A stretch of DNA of 64,000 bases from positions 39,963,192 to 40,027,191 of the forward strand of contig CM055099.1 of NCBI GenBank assembly GCA_029204225.1. The letters are read 5' to 3'. Within the stretch, counting starts at the first letter, position 1. Every line of letters begins with the position of its first letter. The notes beneath the pieces were generated by a model that was not told the origin of the DNA, ran no database searches, and saw only the letters and a list, made by a program, of their open reading frames with translations. This stretch comes from Diphasiastrum complanatum. Taxonomy: Eukaryota > Streptophyta > Lycopodiopsida > Lycopodiales > Lycopodiaceae. A program made the position numbers and the translations under genes. Below, one piece after another: positions 31,959 to 44,854 of the stretch.

Positions 31959-34900
31959 ATGTCGTTGATCAGTAATATTCAGTCTAAGATCGGTCGATCT
32001 TGGATACAGAAAGTTCAAACTAGTTAATCTAGAAATTAAAGACTTCACTCATACTGAAGGGCGAAGGTCTTTGGCAATGGATAGAACCAATAGAAGAGAA
32101 GCCACTTACTCCTGCCAAGAAGCTTTGCAAATGGAGTTTGAGAAATGACAGAGCTATAGCAATTATTGTGTCTTCAGTGCCTGACAACATAATGCTAGAT
32201 CTTACATCATTTTTGAACGTGAAAGAATTATGGAAAGAATTGCAAACCAAGAACGAGACTCGATCTCGTAATCAAATCATGTTCTTGGAAGACCAATTAA
32301 CTTACCTACAATGGGACGACAAAAACCTGATCACATTCGTACGAAAGATAAAGGATCTGTTTATTTCTTTGCAAATTTCTGGCACAAAAAATACAATCTC
32401 AAAGGAAAAACAGCTTAGCTATTTTCTTCGAGCCCTACCCAAGTCATTCCACACAACTAGAACTTTACTGGCGAAAGATTTGACAATGAAACTTCAAAAG
32501 GCAATAGATGGAATCAAAGAGGAAGTAGAAGCTCGCGAATGCTATTACAATAATGGTGATTCCGATAATACTCTATTTACTTAGAAGAATAAATCTTCAA
32601 AGAAGTCTAAGTTTAAGAAAGAGTCCTCTAAAAAGAATGGAAATGAATCCAAGACAAATGATGAACAATCTGGAAAACATCTGAGTAATTTTGGTGATGG
32701 AAAGATTTGCAACAGATGCAAAAGACTAGGTCATACAGAAGACAAGTATTGGTTAAATCCAAAAATTGATTGCATTCATTGTCATAAACGGGGTCATGCA
32801 GCAGTAGACTGTTATCAAAATCCCAGAAACAAAAAGGAGCAGACTCGAAGCAAACCTTCAGATTCAAATTATGTCAAAGACAAAGCAGAATGCTCCAGAG
32901 CAACAGAAGATAGGACGACAAAAAACTCAACAGCATATGTTTGTGCTGATCTATGTTGTTCATCAAATTAAAAAATTTGAGAAGTGGTACTTGATTCGCG
33001 AGCCACCTCACATTTTGTTTTCTATAAACAAATTTTGTCTGACTATAAGAAGATGAATGATTCAAGATTCATTATACTTTGAGACGGTTCTAAACATGTA
33101 GTTGATAAAACTGCTATACTATGGTTAGACACGAATTAACTGGAGGAAGTTCTCTATGTCCCTACTCTTGATAAAGGCAACAAAGAAGGAAATTTGTATC
33201 ACTTAAATATTCGAACTCGAGTAGAACAAGCGAATCAAACTCAAGAATCAACAGATATTCTGTGGCACAAAAGGCTATGTCACATAAACATGGAAGCCTT
33301 GTACCAAGCCAACAAGAGTCAGAGAATCGAAGGAGTCAAAATCAAGAGTCAAGATATTCGAACTACTTGCGAATCTTGTCTGAAAGGCAAAATGACTTTT
33401 AGTAAGGATGTTATAAAGCAACCAAGGTACTGAAAATTGTGCATTCGGAGTATTGTCTTTAGGTGATGCAAAGTACTTCATAACGTTTATTGATGACTTC
33501 AGCAAGTTCGCTGTGGTATACTTTATTCGTACAAAATCTAAAGCTTTCGATAAATTTGTTGAGTATACGAATTGGGCTGAGAAGTAGACATGCAATAAGT
33601 TGAAGCAAATTCGCATAGATCGTGGAGGTGAGTACATTTTCAACGAATTACTATACTGATTGAGGTATTATGCATACAAAGACTGCATCATACACACCTC
33701 AACACAATGGAATAGCTGAACAAAAAATTCGTACACTTATAGAAGCTGCTAGGTGTATGATGGCTCATGCGAAAGCACCAAAACAGTTGTGGACGGAAGC
33801 AGTGGCTACATCGAATTATATTCAGAATTGGATTCTAAAATTTTGAATATCGTATAAAACTCCTCATGAAATATGGTGGAAGTCGAAGCCAAATCTAGCA
33901 CATGTTCAGAAATTCGGATGTCCAGTTTATATGCACATACTAGACAATTGAGAAAGAAACTCGATGAAAAGACATAACAAGGTTTCCTGGTAGGATTCGA
34001 GTTACATTCGTCATATTATCGAGTCTACATACCCGAAACTGACAGAATAAAACTTGTTTGAGATGTTAAATTCGATGAGTCAAAGTACATAGCAGACAAT
34101 GTCGGCTATGAAATTCTTAAAAATTATTATGAGCTACCAACAACATAAGTAAAACAAGCAGATGATGAACGAGAATTACCAGATTCAGAGGGAGTTCAAG
34201 ATCAAGTACCTAATAGACTCGAATCACCAGTTCTAATTCCAGTAGACAAGGTCAAACCTGAAACTGTAGAGTCAAATTTAAAACCTGTACAAACTATGAG
34301 AATATCTGATAGACAACGAAAACCACCAGTAAGGATTGATCAGGATGTTTCAACGAATATAGCCATTGAATTTTGTGATTTCACTGATGAATCTCAAACA
34401 TTCGAGAAAGCTATTGATGGATCAGATAAAGATCACTAGATTCAAGTAATGGAGGACGAAATGTCATTCATGTATAAGAACAATGTATGGACACTTGCAC
34501 CAATACCTGATGGAAGAGAACGAATCAAATACAAGTGGATCTACAAGACCAAAACAAGTCCTGATGGAGAAAACATCAGATACAAAGCAAGGTCAAAAGG
34601 TTTTTCACAGAAATATGGGATCGACTACATTGATACTTTCTCACCGGTAGTCAAACACACATCAATTCGTTTGTTATTCGCTTATGCAGTGTCTCATGAT
34701 CTCAAAATCCATATTGTGGATGAGCAAACTGCTTTCTTGCATGCAAAATTAGAAGAAGACTTATTCATGGACCAACCACTTGGTTTTATAAGCCAAGAAT
34801 ATCCAGAATTCAGTTGTCACATGAATAAAAACATCTATGGTCTAAAACAAGCAGCCAGACAATGGTATAGAAAGAAGGACAAAGCACTATGTTCTTTAGG

Positions 34901-35345
34901 CTTTCAACCTCTATTCGTTGAATCGAATGTCTATATCGAACATGTCAAAGAAAAAATATTCATTTTAGTTGTTTTTGTTGACGACACGCTTATCTTCTGA
35001 AGAAAAGATAAATTAATTTCAGATGTCAAAAGAGACATTTCTGGAATATTTGAGATCGCTGACCTAGGAGAAGCAAAAATCTATCTAGGCTTGTAGATTG
35101 AAAGAGACTTTGAAGGTAGTAAGTTGTATCTTCACCAACAAAATTAATTTCAAAAAATCATTGAAGAACTTCAATATGTTGGGAAAGAGGGGTGTGAGAA
35201 ACAAAAATAGCTCGAAAAGAAACGGACCCAAAACTCGAAAAAGAAACAAACTCGAAATGAAAGTGTTCATGTGTAGTGGAATGAGCTATCTCACCCTTTT
35301 CCTAACCATGACTATGCCTATCAGACACGAACAGAATATTAGTGA
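31959..35345 (+). pseudogene. Ty1/copia gag-pol remnant (element C)
   Basis: Gag starts at ATG 31,959. Its core is clear at 32,138-32,584 (LDLTSFLNVKELWKELQTKN, NQIMFLEDQLTYLQWDDKNL). Two zinc knuckles follow, one damaged (CNRCKRLGHTEDKYW) and one good (CIHCHKRGHAAVDC, about 32,770-32,811). Protease is at about 32,985 (VLDSRATSHF, with Gly of DSGA lost) and the integrase HHCC at 33,260-33,395 (LWHKRLCHINMEALYQ..CESC). The core follows at 33,480-33,780 in broken frames (FITFIDDFSKF, IRIDRGGEYIF). RT lies in the 183-codon frame 34,449-35,000 (WIYKTKTSPDGENIRYKARS, TAFLHAKLEEDLFMDQPLGF, catalytic FVDD). Recognisable text ends near 35,345 and RNase H is absent. Many stops show age. Confidence 0.88.
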
Positions 35346-35404
35346 TAGAAATCAATTGATCTATTTACGTAGCCAAACATTAAACAACAAAACATCAGAA
35401 AGAT

Positions 35405-36148
35405 AATTTGTCACGAACAGCTAGACAAATATTAGTCACGAATTATTCGCGAAGAGCTAGACTGAGCTTGACTGATAATCAGTCGCGAATTAGTCATGAA
35501 AGGCAAGACTAAATATTAGTCGCGAACAACTAGACTAATAATAATTTGCGACGAAAAGACTACCAAATTGGGCAATAAGAAAATCAAATAGAATGTAGAA
35601 AAGCATAACAATATTGACACAAATTTGAACGTAGAACAAACAGAGCTATAATAAGATTAAGTATAGCAAAATATACAGGTCAATAATGCTGGTGAGCACA
35701 AGACAATAGCGAACAAAACCATGTGCTTCACAAAGCTAATCCAATCTGTAAAAGGTGATAAGTCTATTACTGACAATACAAAAAATCGATGCGCAAAAAC
35801 ATCTACTTCGTCTATCTTTGATAAGCTTCTGATGCTATTATGCTTGTTGCGTGTTTTGCATCTAAGTTCTCACAAATACAGAATACGCAGATGGTATTTA
35901 ATATATATACATATTTTTACAGGTATACAGATGAAAAAAGTACAAAGTGGATGTGTTGTCTGTGAGAGATCGTGGGTGGCTGTTGTCTTTGTCAAATATG
36001 TTTGCACAGTTGCATGGGATGAGCGTGAGAAGGCCACGACGTCAGCCTTCGTTGAAATGAATATTGGTGAAGATGCAAAAAATGCGACACTTTGACAAAT
36101 GCCTTAAGATTTGATTTACAAGGTGCCTTCACTTATTGCATTTGTAGG
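35405..36148 (-). mobile_element. Inverted partial copy of the 7.4-kb copia LTR
   Basis: Reverse-complemented, this matches about 7,700-8,420 step by step. It includes the block with TGTCGCATTTT, the CTGACGTCG box, the AACCCACGA region, TATATATTA, and the 26-bp repeats (here at 35,405-35,535). It is truncated at 36,148, where another LTR-like insertion begins. It is opposite in orientation to copia element C and is not its LTR. Confidence 0.75.
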
Positions 36149-36948
36149 GCATGTTGATTTCACATGTGTGGATTGTCCACAACATGTACTTGTGATCTCC
36201 TAAGGTGTGTAGATGCACCAAGATCAAGACTAGATTGAGATTCAAGATCTATCTTTGATTCTATGGCAAAAACACACTACTACATGCATTGAATCACTTC
36301 CAACTCTCACTCACACGTGTGGGAAGTATTCAAAAGTAATCTAAGTAAAAACAAGCTGCTCTCCTCAGGTAGAGAGAGAAAAACCATCATGAGCTCTCAG
36401 GTAGAGAGAGAAAGCTAGAAAATCATTTACACTCAAAATCCACTCAATCTCAAAATCAATTAGATCCAAATGAGGAGTACAATGATACTAGTAGATCCAC
36501 GAGCTACCACTCTGCTTAACTATGATTGGACCACACTTTGCCACCTCTTAATCCTATTGGACCATTGATCCATGCACCTCTAAATTCTATTGGACCATTT
36601 TCAAGCAAACCTCAAATTCTATTGGGCCGCTCATGATTCCACCTCTAAATCCTATTGGGCCTCTTAAACTTCATTAAACAAAAGCATTACACTTGTCTAC
36701 ACTCTAATTGGCACGAGTTTGGCCTCCTACTCTATTTTGGCTCAATAGTGGCATTACAAGTGGAAATGGATAATTTGCCATCTATGCCAAATTTGACCCT
36801 ATCAACATCCTACACCTAAATGCTTGACTATGAAATTATATGAGACCCCTATATCAAACATTTTGATTTACTTTACAATTCTCCACACGTGGGAACATCC
36901 TCCACACATGTGAGATTCACTTACAAACTTCTATCATAAAAAATACCA
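36149..36948 (-). mobile_element. LTR-like insertion with CACATGTG boxes, minus strand
   Basis: On the minus strand it starts near TGGTATTTTTTATG (36,948) and ends ...GTGAAATCAACA (36,149). It carries four CACACGTGTG/CACATGTGTG boxes like the 19.5/25.1-kb LTR family but is otherwise different. At 36,500-36,660 a phrase near GGTCCAATAGAATTTAGAGG recurs five times. It separates the 35.4-kb LTR fragment from the RT remnant at 36,951, and may be a solo LTR. Confidence 0.5.
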
Positions 36949-36950
36949 AG

Positions 36951-37480
36951 CTAGATTTTCCAATGGGTAATGTCTGGATGAGCCATATATTGGCTAAGTG
37001 AGCTTACTATAAAAGAGATGTCTGGTCTTGTACAGACCATTGTGTACATGAGAGATTCAAGTATCGATCGATAAGGATACTCTCTCATCTGCTCCTCTTC
37101 CTGCTTGGTCTGGGGACATTGGTCCTTTGACAAATGCAAGCTTGGATCCGTCGGTGAGTGAGCTAACTTACAATTCATTAGATTGTATCTGTTAAGAACA
37201 TTGTAAAGATATCTTTGTTGAGTGATATAGATCAGTCGTCTCGCTCTGTCTCTGTGGATCTGAATGCCCAGACAGAAGTGAGCTTCGCCCAGATCAGTCA
37301 TGTCGAATTCTGAAAATAGCATCTGCTTAGAATCCTTGACCAAATTGGTATTGTTGTTGAAAAGCAACGTATCATCCACGTATAAGGTGATGATAATGAA
37401 GGATTGTTGCACTACCTTGGAATAGACGTTGCAATCAGCAGAGTGTATCAAAGCTACCTCACATTTACTTTCACTTTTAG
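36951..37480 (-). pseudogene. Ty1/copia reverse transcriptase fragment
   Basis: The 166-codon frame 37,451-36,951 encodes the C-terminal half of copia RT: SFIIITLYVDDTLLFNNNTN with the catalytic YVDD, FDMTDLGEAHFCLGIQIHRD, RRLIYITQQRYLYNVLNRYN, then LMYTMVCTRPDISFIVSSLS and YMAHPDITHWK. It is cut sharply at 36,951 by the LTR-like insertion and on the other side at about 37,480. The frame is undamaged within its length, which suggests the truncation happened fairly recently relative to other remnants. Confidence 0.9.
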
Positions 37481-40400
37481 ATTGTTTTCTAGGTAGGTCT
37501 TCTCATTATTGTTTTTGATCAATTTTTGTTATGTACAAGGTCCCATTGTGCAATTTGTAGCCCTTACTCTTCATTTTGTCATTCCAATCCTTAAATCTCT
37601 AAAAACCTCAGGTCTCTTCCAAAGAATGGCCTCTCGTGATTAGCTCTGATTATCTTGTTTTATATTGAACATAATATGTAGTTTATTTAAAATCCACATT
37701 ATTTTCACTCAAATCTTGTCAAACTTCCTATTTAGGCTCATAAATTTCACACTCTAGCGCATGCACAAATAATAGCCTTTCATACAATTACTTAAAGTTT
37801 ATTAGATTGTACTAAGATACATGAGCATTAAATGACACTTTCATGACCATAAGTCAACGGTGAATAGATGGTTAATAGCATGGCAAGTCATTGGAGGAGA
37901 GGGTCTAAAAGAAAGATATGATTATATTTAATATTTTTTCAAAGATAAAAGATACACAAAATCTTGATAGAATCACAATAAAAATGTATTTTCTATGTTT
38001 TTTGTATTTTAAAAAAATAGGGATTGAAAGTTATGAAGCTTTACAGTGTCACATCTATCATTATATAATAAAGAGTGGCTCCAACATGGGGTTTTTTTTT
38101 CTTCTCTAACTAGAAAGATACCCCAAATGACATGCCCTTAAAAAAATTTGTGTATTCCAAATCTTTACATGCAAGTACATATTTCATGTTTTCCAAACTC
38201 AACAAACTTTCCTAATATATTTTTACACTTTACATTACATCAAATTCAATGGTTTTACCTTTCTTATGATACTCTCATATACTTATTATAAGTGTTTACT
38301 TTCATTAGTCCATGTATTTGACGATTCTTTTTCTCAACTTTAGAGGTCTAACTTTTAGGGTTGTTTACTCTCTTACAATACAAGATTATTTATGTTGCAA
38401 AAACTAAAGTACGGTAAGAAAAGGCTACTAGTAATTCGATGAAGTTTGATGGTATATTTTGTAGTATGCCTTGAGTGGAATATTTGTTTGTGTATCTATG
38501 TTGTACCTAAATACATAAAAATAAGTACATACTAGCATCAATGTTTTACATTATTACAATATCTAAAGTTGACATGAGTACCAAAGCCTTCTTGTAGATT
38601 TGAGCACTCGCCACAAGATTTACCACCTGTAATGTATCAATTGAAAATCAATAATTTTTAGTTGGGCTAGTTGGAAAGAAATTATATTGCTTCATATATA
38701 AAGGATAAATTATGATCGATATTTTAGTAGAATGACTAGTGGTCCATAGATTGTAATCTTTATGCTTTTGGCCATTAAAAGTGGTTGGTAAATAATAAAA
38801 GGAATCAAATCTTCCATAAAATAAATGAAGTACTTTACATTGACTAATAGTTCATGCTACATGTGAATGTGCTTAATATTTTACTAACAAAAAATTATAA
38901 AAGTCAAAATTCCTCATAAAGACTTCTCGCCAATATATATATTTTGTGCCATCTATCATGCAACATTAGTATTTCAAAGTAATTATAAGTTGTTTGGTAG
39001 TTTGGTCGATGTCACAAAATGTGGAGATGCAACATATGGAGGTCTCGGAGTGACAACCCTTGATATGGTTCACTTGGTGCTAAAAACTTGTGATTTGGAA
39101 AGAAATGTAGTGTTTGTTATATTTTATGTTTGTTACTATGATGCAGAGTATTCATCAAGTTGTTGATGAGCAATGACCTACACAAATATATATGCATAGT
39201 CATTTTCTTGTTTATTGTTGAAGTACAAGGCATTTTGGCATTGCATGGGGAATTAAAAACACTTGGTATATGTTTTCTCAGGAAGATTTCAACATCTTTG
39301 TATATCCTCTTTCACAATCAAACACTCTCTAACTTAACAATATTTTTTTGTTAAATGTATTGCTAGACACCTACTCCATTGCCACGATTGTCTTCCCTTT
39401 CAAAACTATGCAAAATTTAAACCAGGTTATGCATCACCTTGTGTATTATTGAAATTATGAAGACTAGATTTTTCTTTTAGTGTGTTGATGACTAAGTAAT
39501 ATAAGAATATACAAATTGCCTATTAAACCGCTTGTACAAATGTTGATTCTAAAGTAGGATCCTTTTTATGGAAGCACATCATTGTCTAGCTTATGTCTAC
39601 AACTTTTAGCACTATTCATACTAATTGAAAACATGCTAATCTTTGTGTCACTCCCATGTTATTTTGCATTTTTCCTTGTGGAAATAATAAGACAAAATAC
39701 AACCTTAGTTTTTATATTTTCAATAGAATATTAACAAAAAAAAAACTAGATTTTATGACAATATTATGTCAAATCCGCGATGTCATAAAAAAATATTTGT
39801 TAAAAATCTAGTGTGATAAATTTTGTGATTTCATGACATAATCATATGGTCAAAGTATTTTTTTTTTTTAGTAATGTGACTTCTTAAATATTTGCGCAAG
39901 ATCATTTAGATTAACACTCCCAAGCGTTGATGGTATATTGAAGACCTTATTGAATGTGACCTATATAATTCTTTTCTTAATTTTTGGTAGCCGACTTATT
40001 TAACCTTGTATGAAACCATACTAATTAGTTGAAATATCACTTGGAATTGTAATTAAGATGTTGATCAATGGTGTGCTAATATATGATTGATTGACATTGT
40101 TCAATTGCTCATTGTTAAATTCAATTTGTTGTTGTTTAATTTGATTATTCAGTCAATCCAATCACTAACTGTCTTGATTTGAATATTTATTTTCTTGATA
40201 AAAACTTCAATTATCAAATGAGTTAACTTTGATAATTCTTTCAAGCGATCACTCGATTATATGTATAATCATCCTATCTAAATATCCATTAATCAATCAA
40301 GCAATTCAATATTAGATCAAGTGATTGAATTTATGATCAATCAATGTATGGATCTACATCGGTTATAATCAGAATATCAACAATCACTATCTATTTCAAT

Positions 40401-42240
40401 ATGACTATTAATTGCTTGATAAAACATTCAATAATCAAATGAGAGATTGGTTGATTAACTCAAGTATTTCATTGAATTTTTTATTTTGATTTTGTACTTA
40501 CATCTAAGATTAGGTCAAACAAGCCAAATTTGAGGCAATTTTTGGCTGGTGAAACCTGCTACAGGGAGGTACAATGAGGCATTATCGCTTCGATCATTAT
40601 TAACAGGGTGTTGGAAGTGTTAAATGCGGTATGGGGGTGAATGATCATGGAATTGTGTGGAGAAAGCTAGTTTTGGCAATAAAAGTGCAATTTGGCGGTG
40701 TGACTACTCATCATTGGCGACAATTTTGAGAGGGCAAGCAATCACAGGTGAGAGGTAGGCATGATATGCCAGTTTTGAGTGAAAACTTCTTGTGATCAGG
40801 TTCAACTTTTGGAGTTCAAACCATCCAATATCGGGCGACATTTGGGGGAATTCTCTCACAAGCATGATCAGTAGTGACAATGTCAAGTCAGGTGATAGTT
40901 GCATTGTGACATGCATCTGTAGCTTGGAAATTTTTCGTTCGGAGAAAAATATGGGCTAGATTAAAGCTACACACATTTGACAATCACAAGTGATGAAAGT
41001 GCGAGGTAGTGCCAGGTGAAAGCCATTGGGTAGGATAGCAGACTTGCATTGGACGAAATGTGTGTGGGACATGCATGAGATGAAGAATGGGTCAATGATC
41101 ACACTTTGAATGCTCTTGGCTAGTGGTAAGTGTGATGAATTTGCAGTTTTGTAGTCGATAAGTAATTTCAAATCAAGTCAATGTAGCTGTGAAGTAGTGT
41201 ATCAAGTTTGTCTTCGAAGAGATACACTTCAATAGCCTATTCTAGGTAAGTCAAGTCAATTTGTCGTATTACTATTGCATCAAGGATGCAGATTTCAGTA
41301 GTGACAGGGTACAAATCATTCGGTTTGGGCCATGGAAGATCTCACAGGTTCACTTGGAGGGATATTGGCATGCACAGTCATGTGAGAGACTTGATGGTGG
41401 CTTTGGAGTTCACATCTTAGTGTAATATTAGGGAATGTCAGGAGCTTGGGGGAATACAGGTGGGGTTAGATACTAAAATCTTCATGATCAGGGATAGCAT
41501 TGGGATACTTGATAGGGATGGACTGTAGGATGACATGGCATAATCATCAGGGTGCAGCTATTTTAGATTGGACTTGAGTCTTCGAATGGGCAGGACTTAC
41601 AAGGGCGATTCATGGAATCAAAAAACTGCAAACACAAATGGGCAAAGCATGAACTTGTGGGAGCTAGATGTAGGATGGAGAGCTAATGGACATCGCATGG
41701 TTGGGTGTAATGTGGGCAAGCACCATGATGGGTGCTTTACTAGTGATCTACTGGAGGGGACACTGATGGCGAGGACTTCATGACGAGGAAGTCACTCAGA
41801 GCCATATACCTCGGTATGATCAGGGAGACATTAGTCTCAAAATCCTGTGAGCGACAACTCATGGATGAGCTTAATGTCGGGTGGCACATAGCCAGGGAGA
41901 GCGAGCAGATGCTAGGATCCAGGAGAGGTAGGTGATGCTTCGACGATCGGCTTGGATAGCAGGATGGAAGATATCAGGTGAGCATACTATGTGGATGACG
42001 AGTCCATTGCGGTGGCACTCAAGGATGCTATAGTTTCTCAGGTATGATATGTTATTATATGCACAGGTGCATCATATGTGGTGAGATAGGCTCCTTGGTG
42101 GGAGGCCTACATACTGGTCAAATCAGAGTTGGCAACACCAAGCATGAAAAGTTGAACCTACATGGGATGTAGGACAGACAAACCGAAGTACAAGGAGAAC
42201 GTCATCCTCCACAGATTGACAGGATACCATTGGAACATGA
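37481..42240. other. 4.8 kb without recognisable genes
   Basis: The part to about 40,500 is strongly AT-rich with only short frames. Two segments, 40,159-40,222 and 40,381-40,443, are diverged direct copies of one another (both ending near ATCAAATGAG) and are surrounded by many AATCAA/TTGATT words. From 40,500 to 42,240 the sequence is richer in G and has no stop-free frame above about 70 codons. This could be old LTR or intergenic DNA. No RNA gene was seen. Confidence 0.5.
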
Positions 42241-42777
42241 CTAATCAACCGTTCTTGTAATCTCTTGATCAACTAATCATGTCCTCCTCTCTATATACAT
42301 GAAGATCTTAATTATTAATTACCGAGATGCAAGGAATCAGATTGGTAGTATACCAATGTAAGCTGAGCACCGTGTAGCTAGCCAACGTTCAACAAGTCCA
42401 CTAGTAAGCGCGACAATTTTTTATTCGTGAAGGACAGAGTTTCCTTTGTGCCAATGTGTTGTGTGGTCTATCACAATAGTGCTTAAGGAATTCTTTGATA
42501 ATACAGTAGATGTTTATGTAGATGAGTTTCTTGTCTTAAATATGATCGAATGATTTATTGTCTAGTAGTTGTATATTTGTAGTCAGTTGGTTCAATATTA
42601 TTCTGCACGTTGGTTTTACCTTGCTGAATGCATAAGCGAATTATACGTAGGACAACAATGTCTGTCTACACCTTGGAGGATTGTAGATCCTATCACAAAC
42701 GGTAGTAGACCCAAAGGACAGAATCGAATTCCATCTAGGTTTATTTCTATGAGAACTCTTTTCATCAGTGGTATCAA
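42241..42777 (+). mobile_element. Candidate copia 5' LTR (element D)
   Basis: The right end (...TTTTCATCA at 42,777) is fixed by the primer-binding site that follows. The left end is uncertain. No partner LTR was identified downstream. Confidence 0.4.
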
Positions 42778-42778
42778 A

Positions 42779-42791
42779 GCCTCTTGTCTAA
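42779..42791 (+). other. Primer-binding site, initiator tRNA-Met type
   Basis: TGGTATCAAAGCC matches the plant copia consensus TGGTATCAGAGCC except for one G to A change. Confidence 0.78.
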
Positions 42792-42889
42792 AATCCGAGA
42801 CCTGATATAGCTAAAGAGCTATCAGATCCAAGAGACAAACATTCAAAATAAGAAACTAGAAAAATAACTGAAGAACACAATCTACAACA

Positions 42890-43900
42890 ATGGCATCGAT
42901 CAACAACATACAATCAAAGACCTACACAATCCTCAACTCAGCCAGGTCAAACTTCCTAGCATAAAAGGTCAAGACCTCTCTCATATTGAAGGGAGAAGGG
43001 CTATGGCCCTGGGTAGATGGCACCGAAGAGATGCCTACAACCACCAGCAAAGAACTACAAGAATGAAGAGAGAAGAACAACAAGGCAGTAGCCATGTTGA
43101 GGTCATCCATCGAAGATAGTCTGACTATTACTAGATTTCAGACAAAATCACGCAACCAGATCATGCTTCTTGAAGATCAGCTGACAAATCTACGATGGGA
43201 TGGCAGAGACCTTACCTCCTTTATCAGAAAAATGAAGGATTTGTTTCTTTCATTACACAGTGTTGGAACAGATAATGCAGTATCAACGGAGAAGCAGCTC
43301 ACTTATCTGTTAAGAGCTTTACCAAGATCTTTCTAGACAACCCGAACATTGCTAGTGAAGAATTTAGCAATGACACTCGAAAAGACAGTGATCGAGATTC
43401 GAGAAGAAGTCGAAGTTCGTGAGCACCTTGATCACAAGGACATTTCTGATCAAGCTCTCTACAACAATAAGGAGAAGCCAAAGAAGCAGTTCAAGCCTAA
43501 TAGGGAGTCAGACCAAAAGCAAGATCGAGACTAGCAATCAGCAGATGCACTCGACAAGTTCACAAAATATGTAAACTGGGCAAAAAGGTATACAAGAAAC
43601 AAGGTGAAGCATATCAGAACAGATCGAGGTGGATACATCTCAAACCGATTCACTGATTTATGCAATGATCAAGGAATCCTTCACAGAAGGATTGCATCCT
43701 ATACACCGCAACACAATGGTGTTGAAGAAAGAAAGAACATGACTCTCATGGAAGTCGCAAAGTGCATGATGGCCTATTTGAAGGCACCAAGAGTGCTATG
43801 GGCTAAAGCAATAGCTACAGCTAGTTGTCTACATCCAAAATAGGATAGGAAAATTTGGCGTTCCTCACATGATACCACACAAACTATGGTGGGGTAGACG
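42890..43900 (+). pseudogene. Internally deleted copia gag-integrase remnant (element D)
   Basis: An ATG at 42,890 opens a damaged Gag N-terminus. The Gag core is readable at 43,130-43,535: QTKSRNQIMLLEDQLTNLRW, TSFIRKMKDLFLSLHSVGTD, then EKQLTYLLRALPRSF and EKTVIEIREEVEVREH. It is closely parallel to Gag of element C (32.1-32.6 kb), so the two belong to one lineage. At about 43,550 the sequence jumps to the integrase core (KHIRTDRGGYISNRFTDLCN, then YTPQHNGVEERKNMTLMEVA), so the zinc knuckle, protease and HHCC domain are deleted. The remnant stops near 43,900 and RT is missing. Confidence 0.85.
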
Positions 43901-43904
43901 TGTC

Positions 43905-44085
43905 TATTTTAGATAAATGTGTTCTTTGGCTTTGCTTTTCAAAGGCAATAACTATCATGTCCTCGTGTATTCAATTTGATCAAGTAAGTTTGTGACAAAG
44001 AAAATATTAGCAAAAATTTCTAAGAGTTTGGGAACTTGTTTTAGGATGGTTGCCCAACATGTGAGACGCGCAACCATTTTCAGGT
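43905..44085 (+). repeat. Dispersed repeat shared with 30.86-31.04 kb
   Basis: This segment resembles about 30,862-31,040 in the same orientation over some 180 bp, with scattered substitutions and small gaps. It begins right at the truncated end of copia element D. The earlier copy follows the broken end of the minus-strand copia element. Confidence 0.7.
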
Positions 44086-44580
44086 TGGTAAGTCATACAA
44101 AGTTTTTGTAGGATGATAACTTCTACAAAATGTATAACTATTTTCTTTTGAAGGAAATATAGGTTGGATGAAATATTTACATGGTTATGAACCTTAGGCT
44201 TTAGAATATGTAGTACTTTTAAGGTTTGTCGTATTTTCCAATTGATTGTAGTATTAAAATAGATGTTCCATTTGTCCATGAAATTCACCTTTTTGTTCAA
44301 TTGCTTTGTGAGCAAAAGAGAATAGATCTAAAAATCTTGTTATGATATTGACTTTTTGTGTTGTGCTTTCACTTTAGATAATTCACAAAATGATGTATTC
44401 TGACGCAGGTACAGATTCTAGGGTCAGGGCTAATGATGATTCGTTGAATCTAGTTATAGACTAGTTAATGTATTTTGACATAGGTACAAATTTGTCTCAT
44501 TTTGATTGGTGGATAAATATAGGCTGTAAATCTCAATTCGTTATTTGACAAATGTATGGTTGTGATCAACAGGAATTGGC

Positions 44581-44588
44581 TATAAATA
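44581..44588 (+). promoter_or_regulatory. Candidate TATA box
   Basis: TATAAATA stands in GGCTATAAATATCGC, about 270 bp upstream of an ATG (44,855) and 470 bp upstream of the long unidentified frame. Downstream, the words CCGATATC and ATCGGAT recur four times in the putative 5' UTR (44,785-44,850). Confidence 0.45.
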
Positions 44589-44854
44589 TCGCACCACTTT
44601 CCATATTTCAATTCCGTGATCTTTTATTCTGAACTCTTTAGCCTTCTTGTTTTTTTTCATTCTCGCAATATCGAATCGACGCGCGCCATCCCTTGATGTA
44701 CATGCTTGTATTCATTCAGGCACGCTGAATCGATAGCCACTTCCGACGAGTGCTTTTTGGAGAATTTCATTCTCAGCCTTACCATATCGGATGCACTTTG
44801 CTTTATTCCTCTACCGATATCTATTTGTCGCGTTGAACCGATATCGGATTCAAT

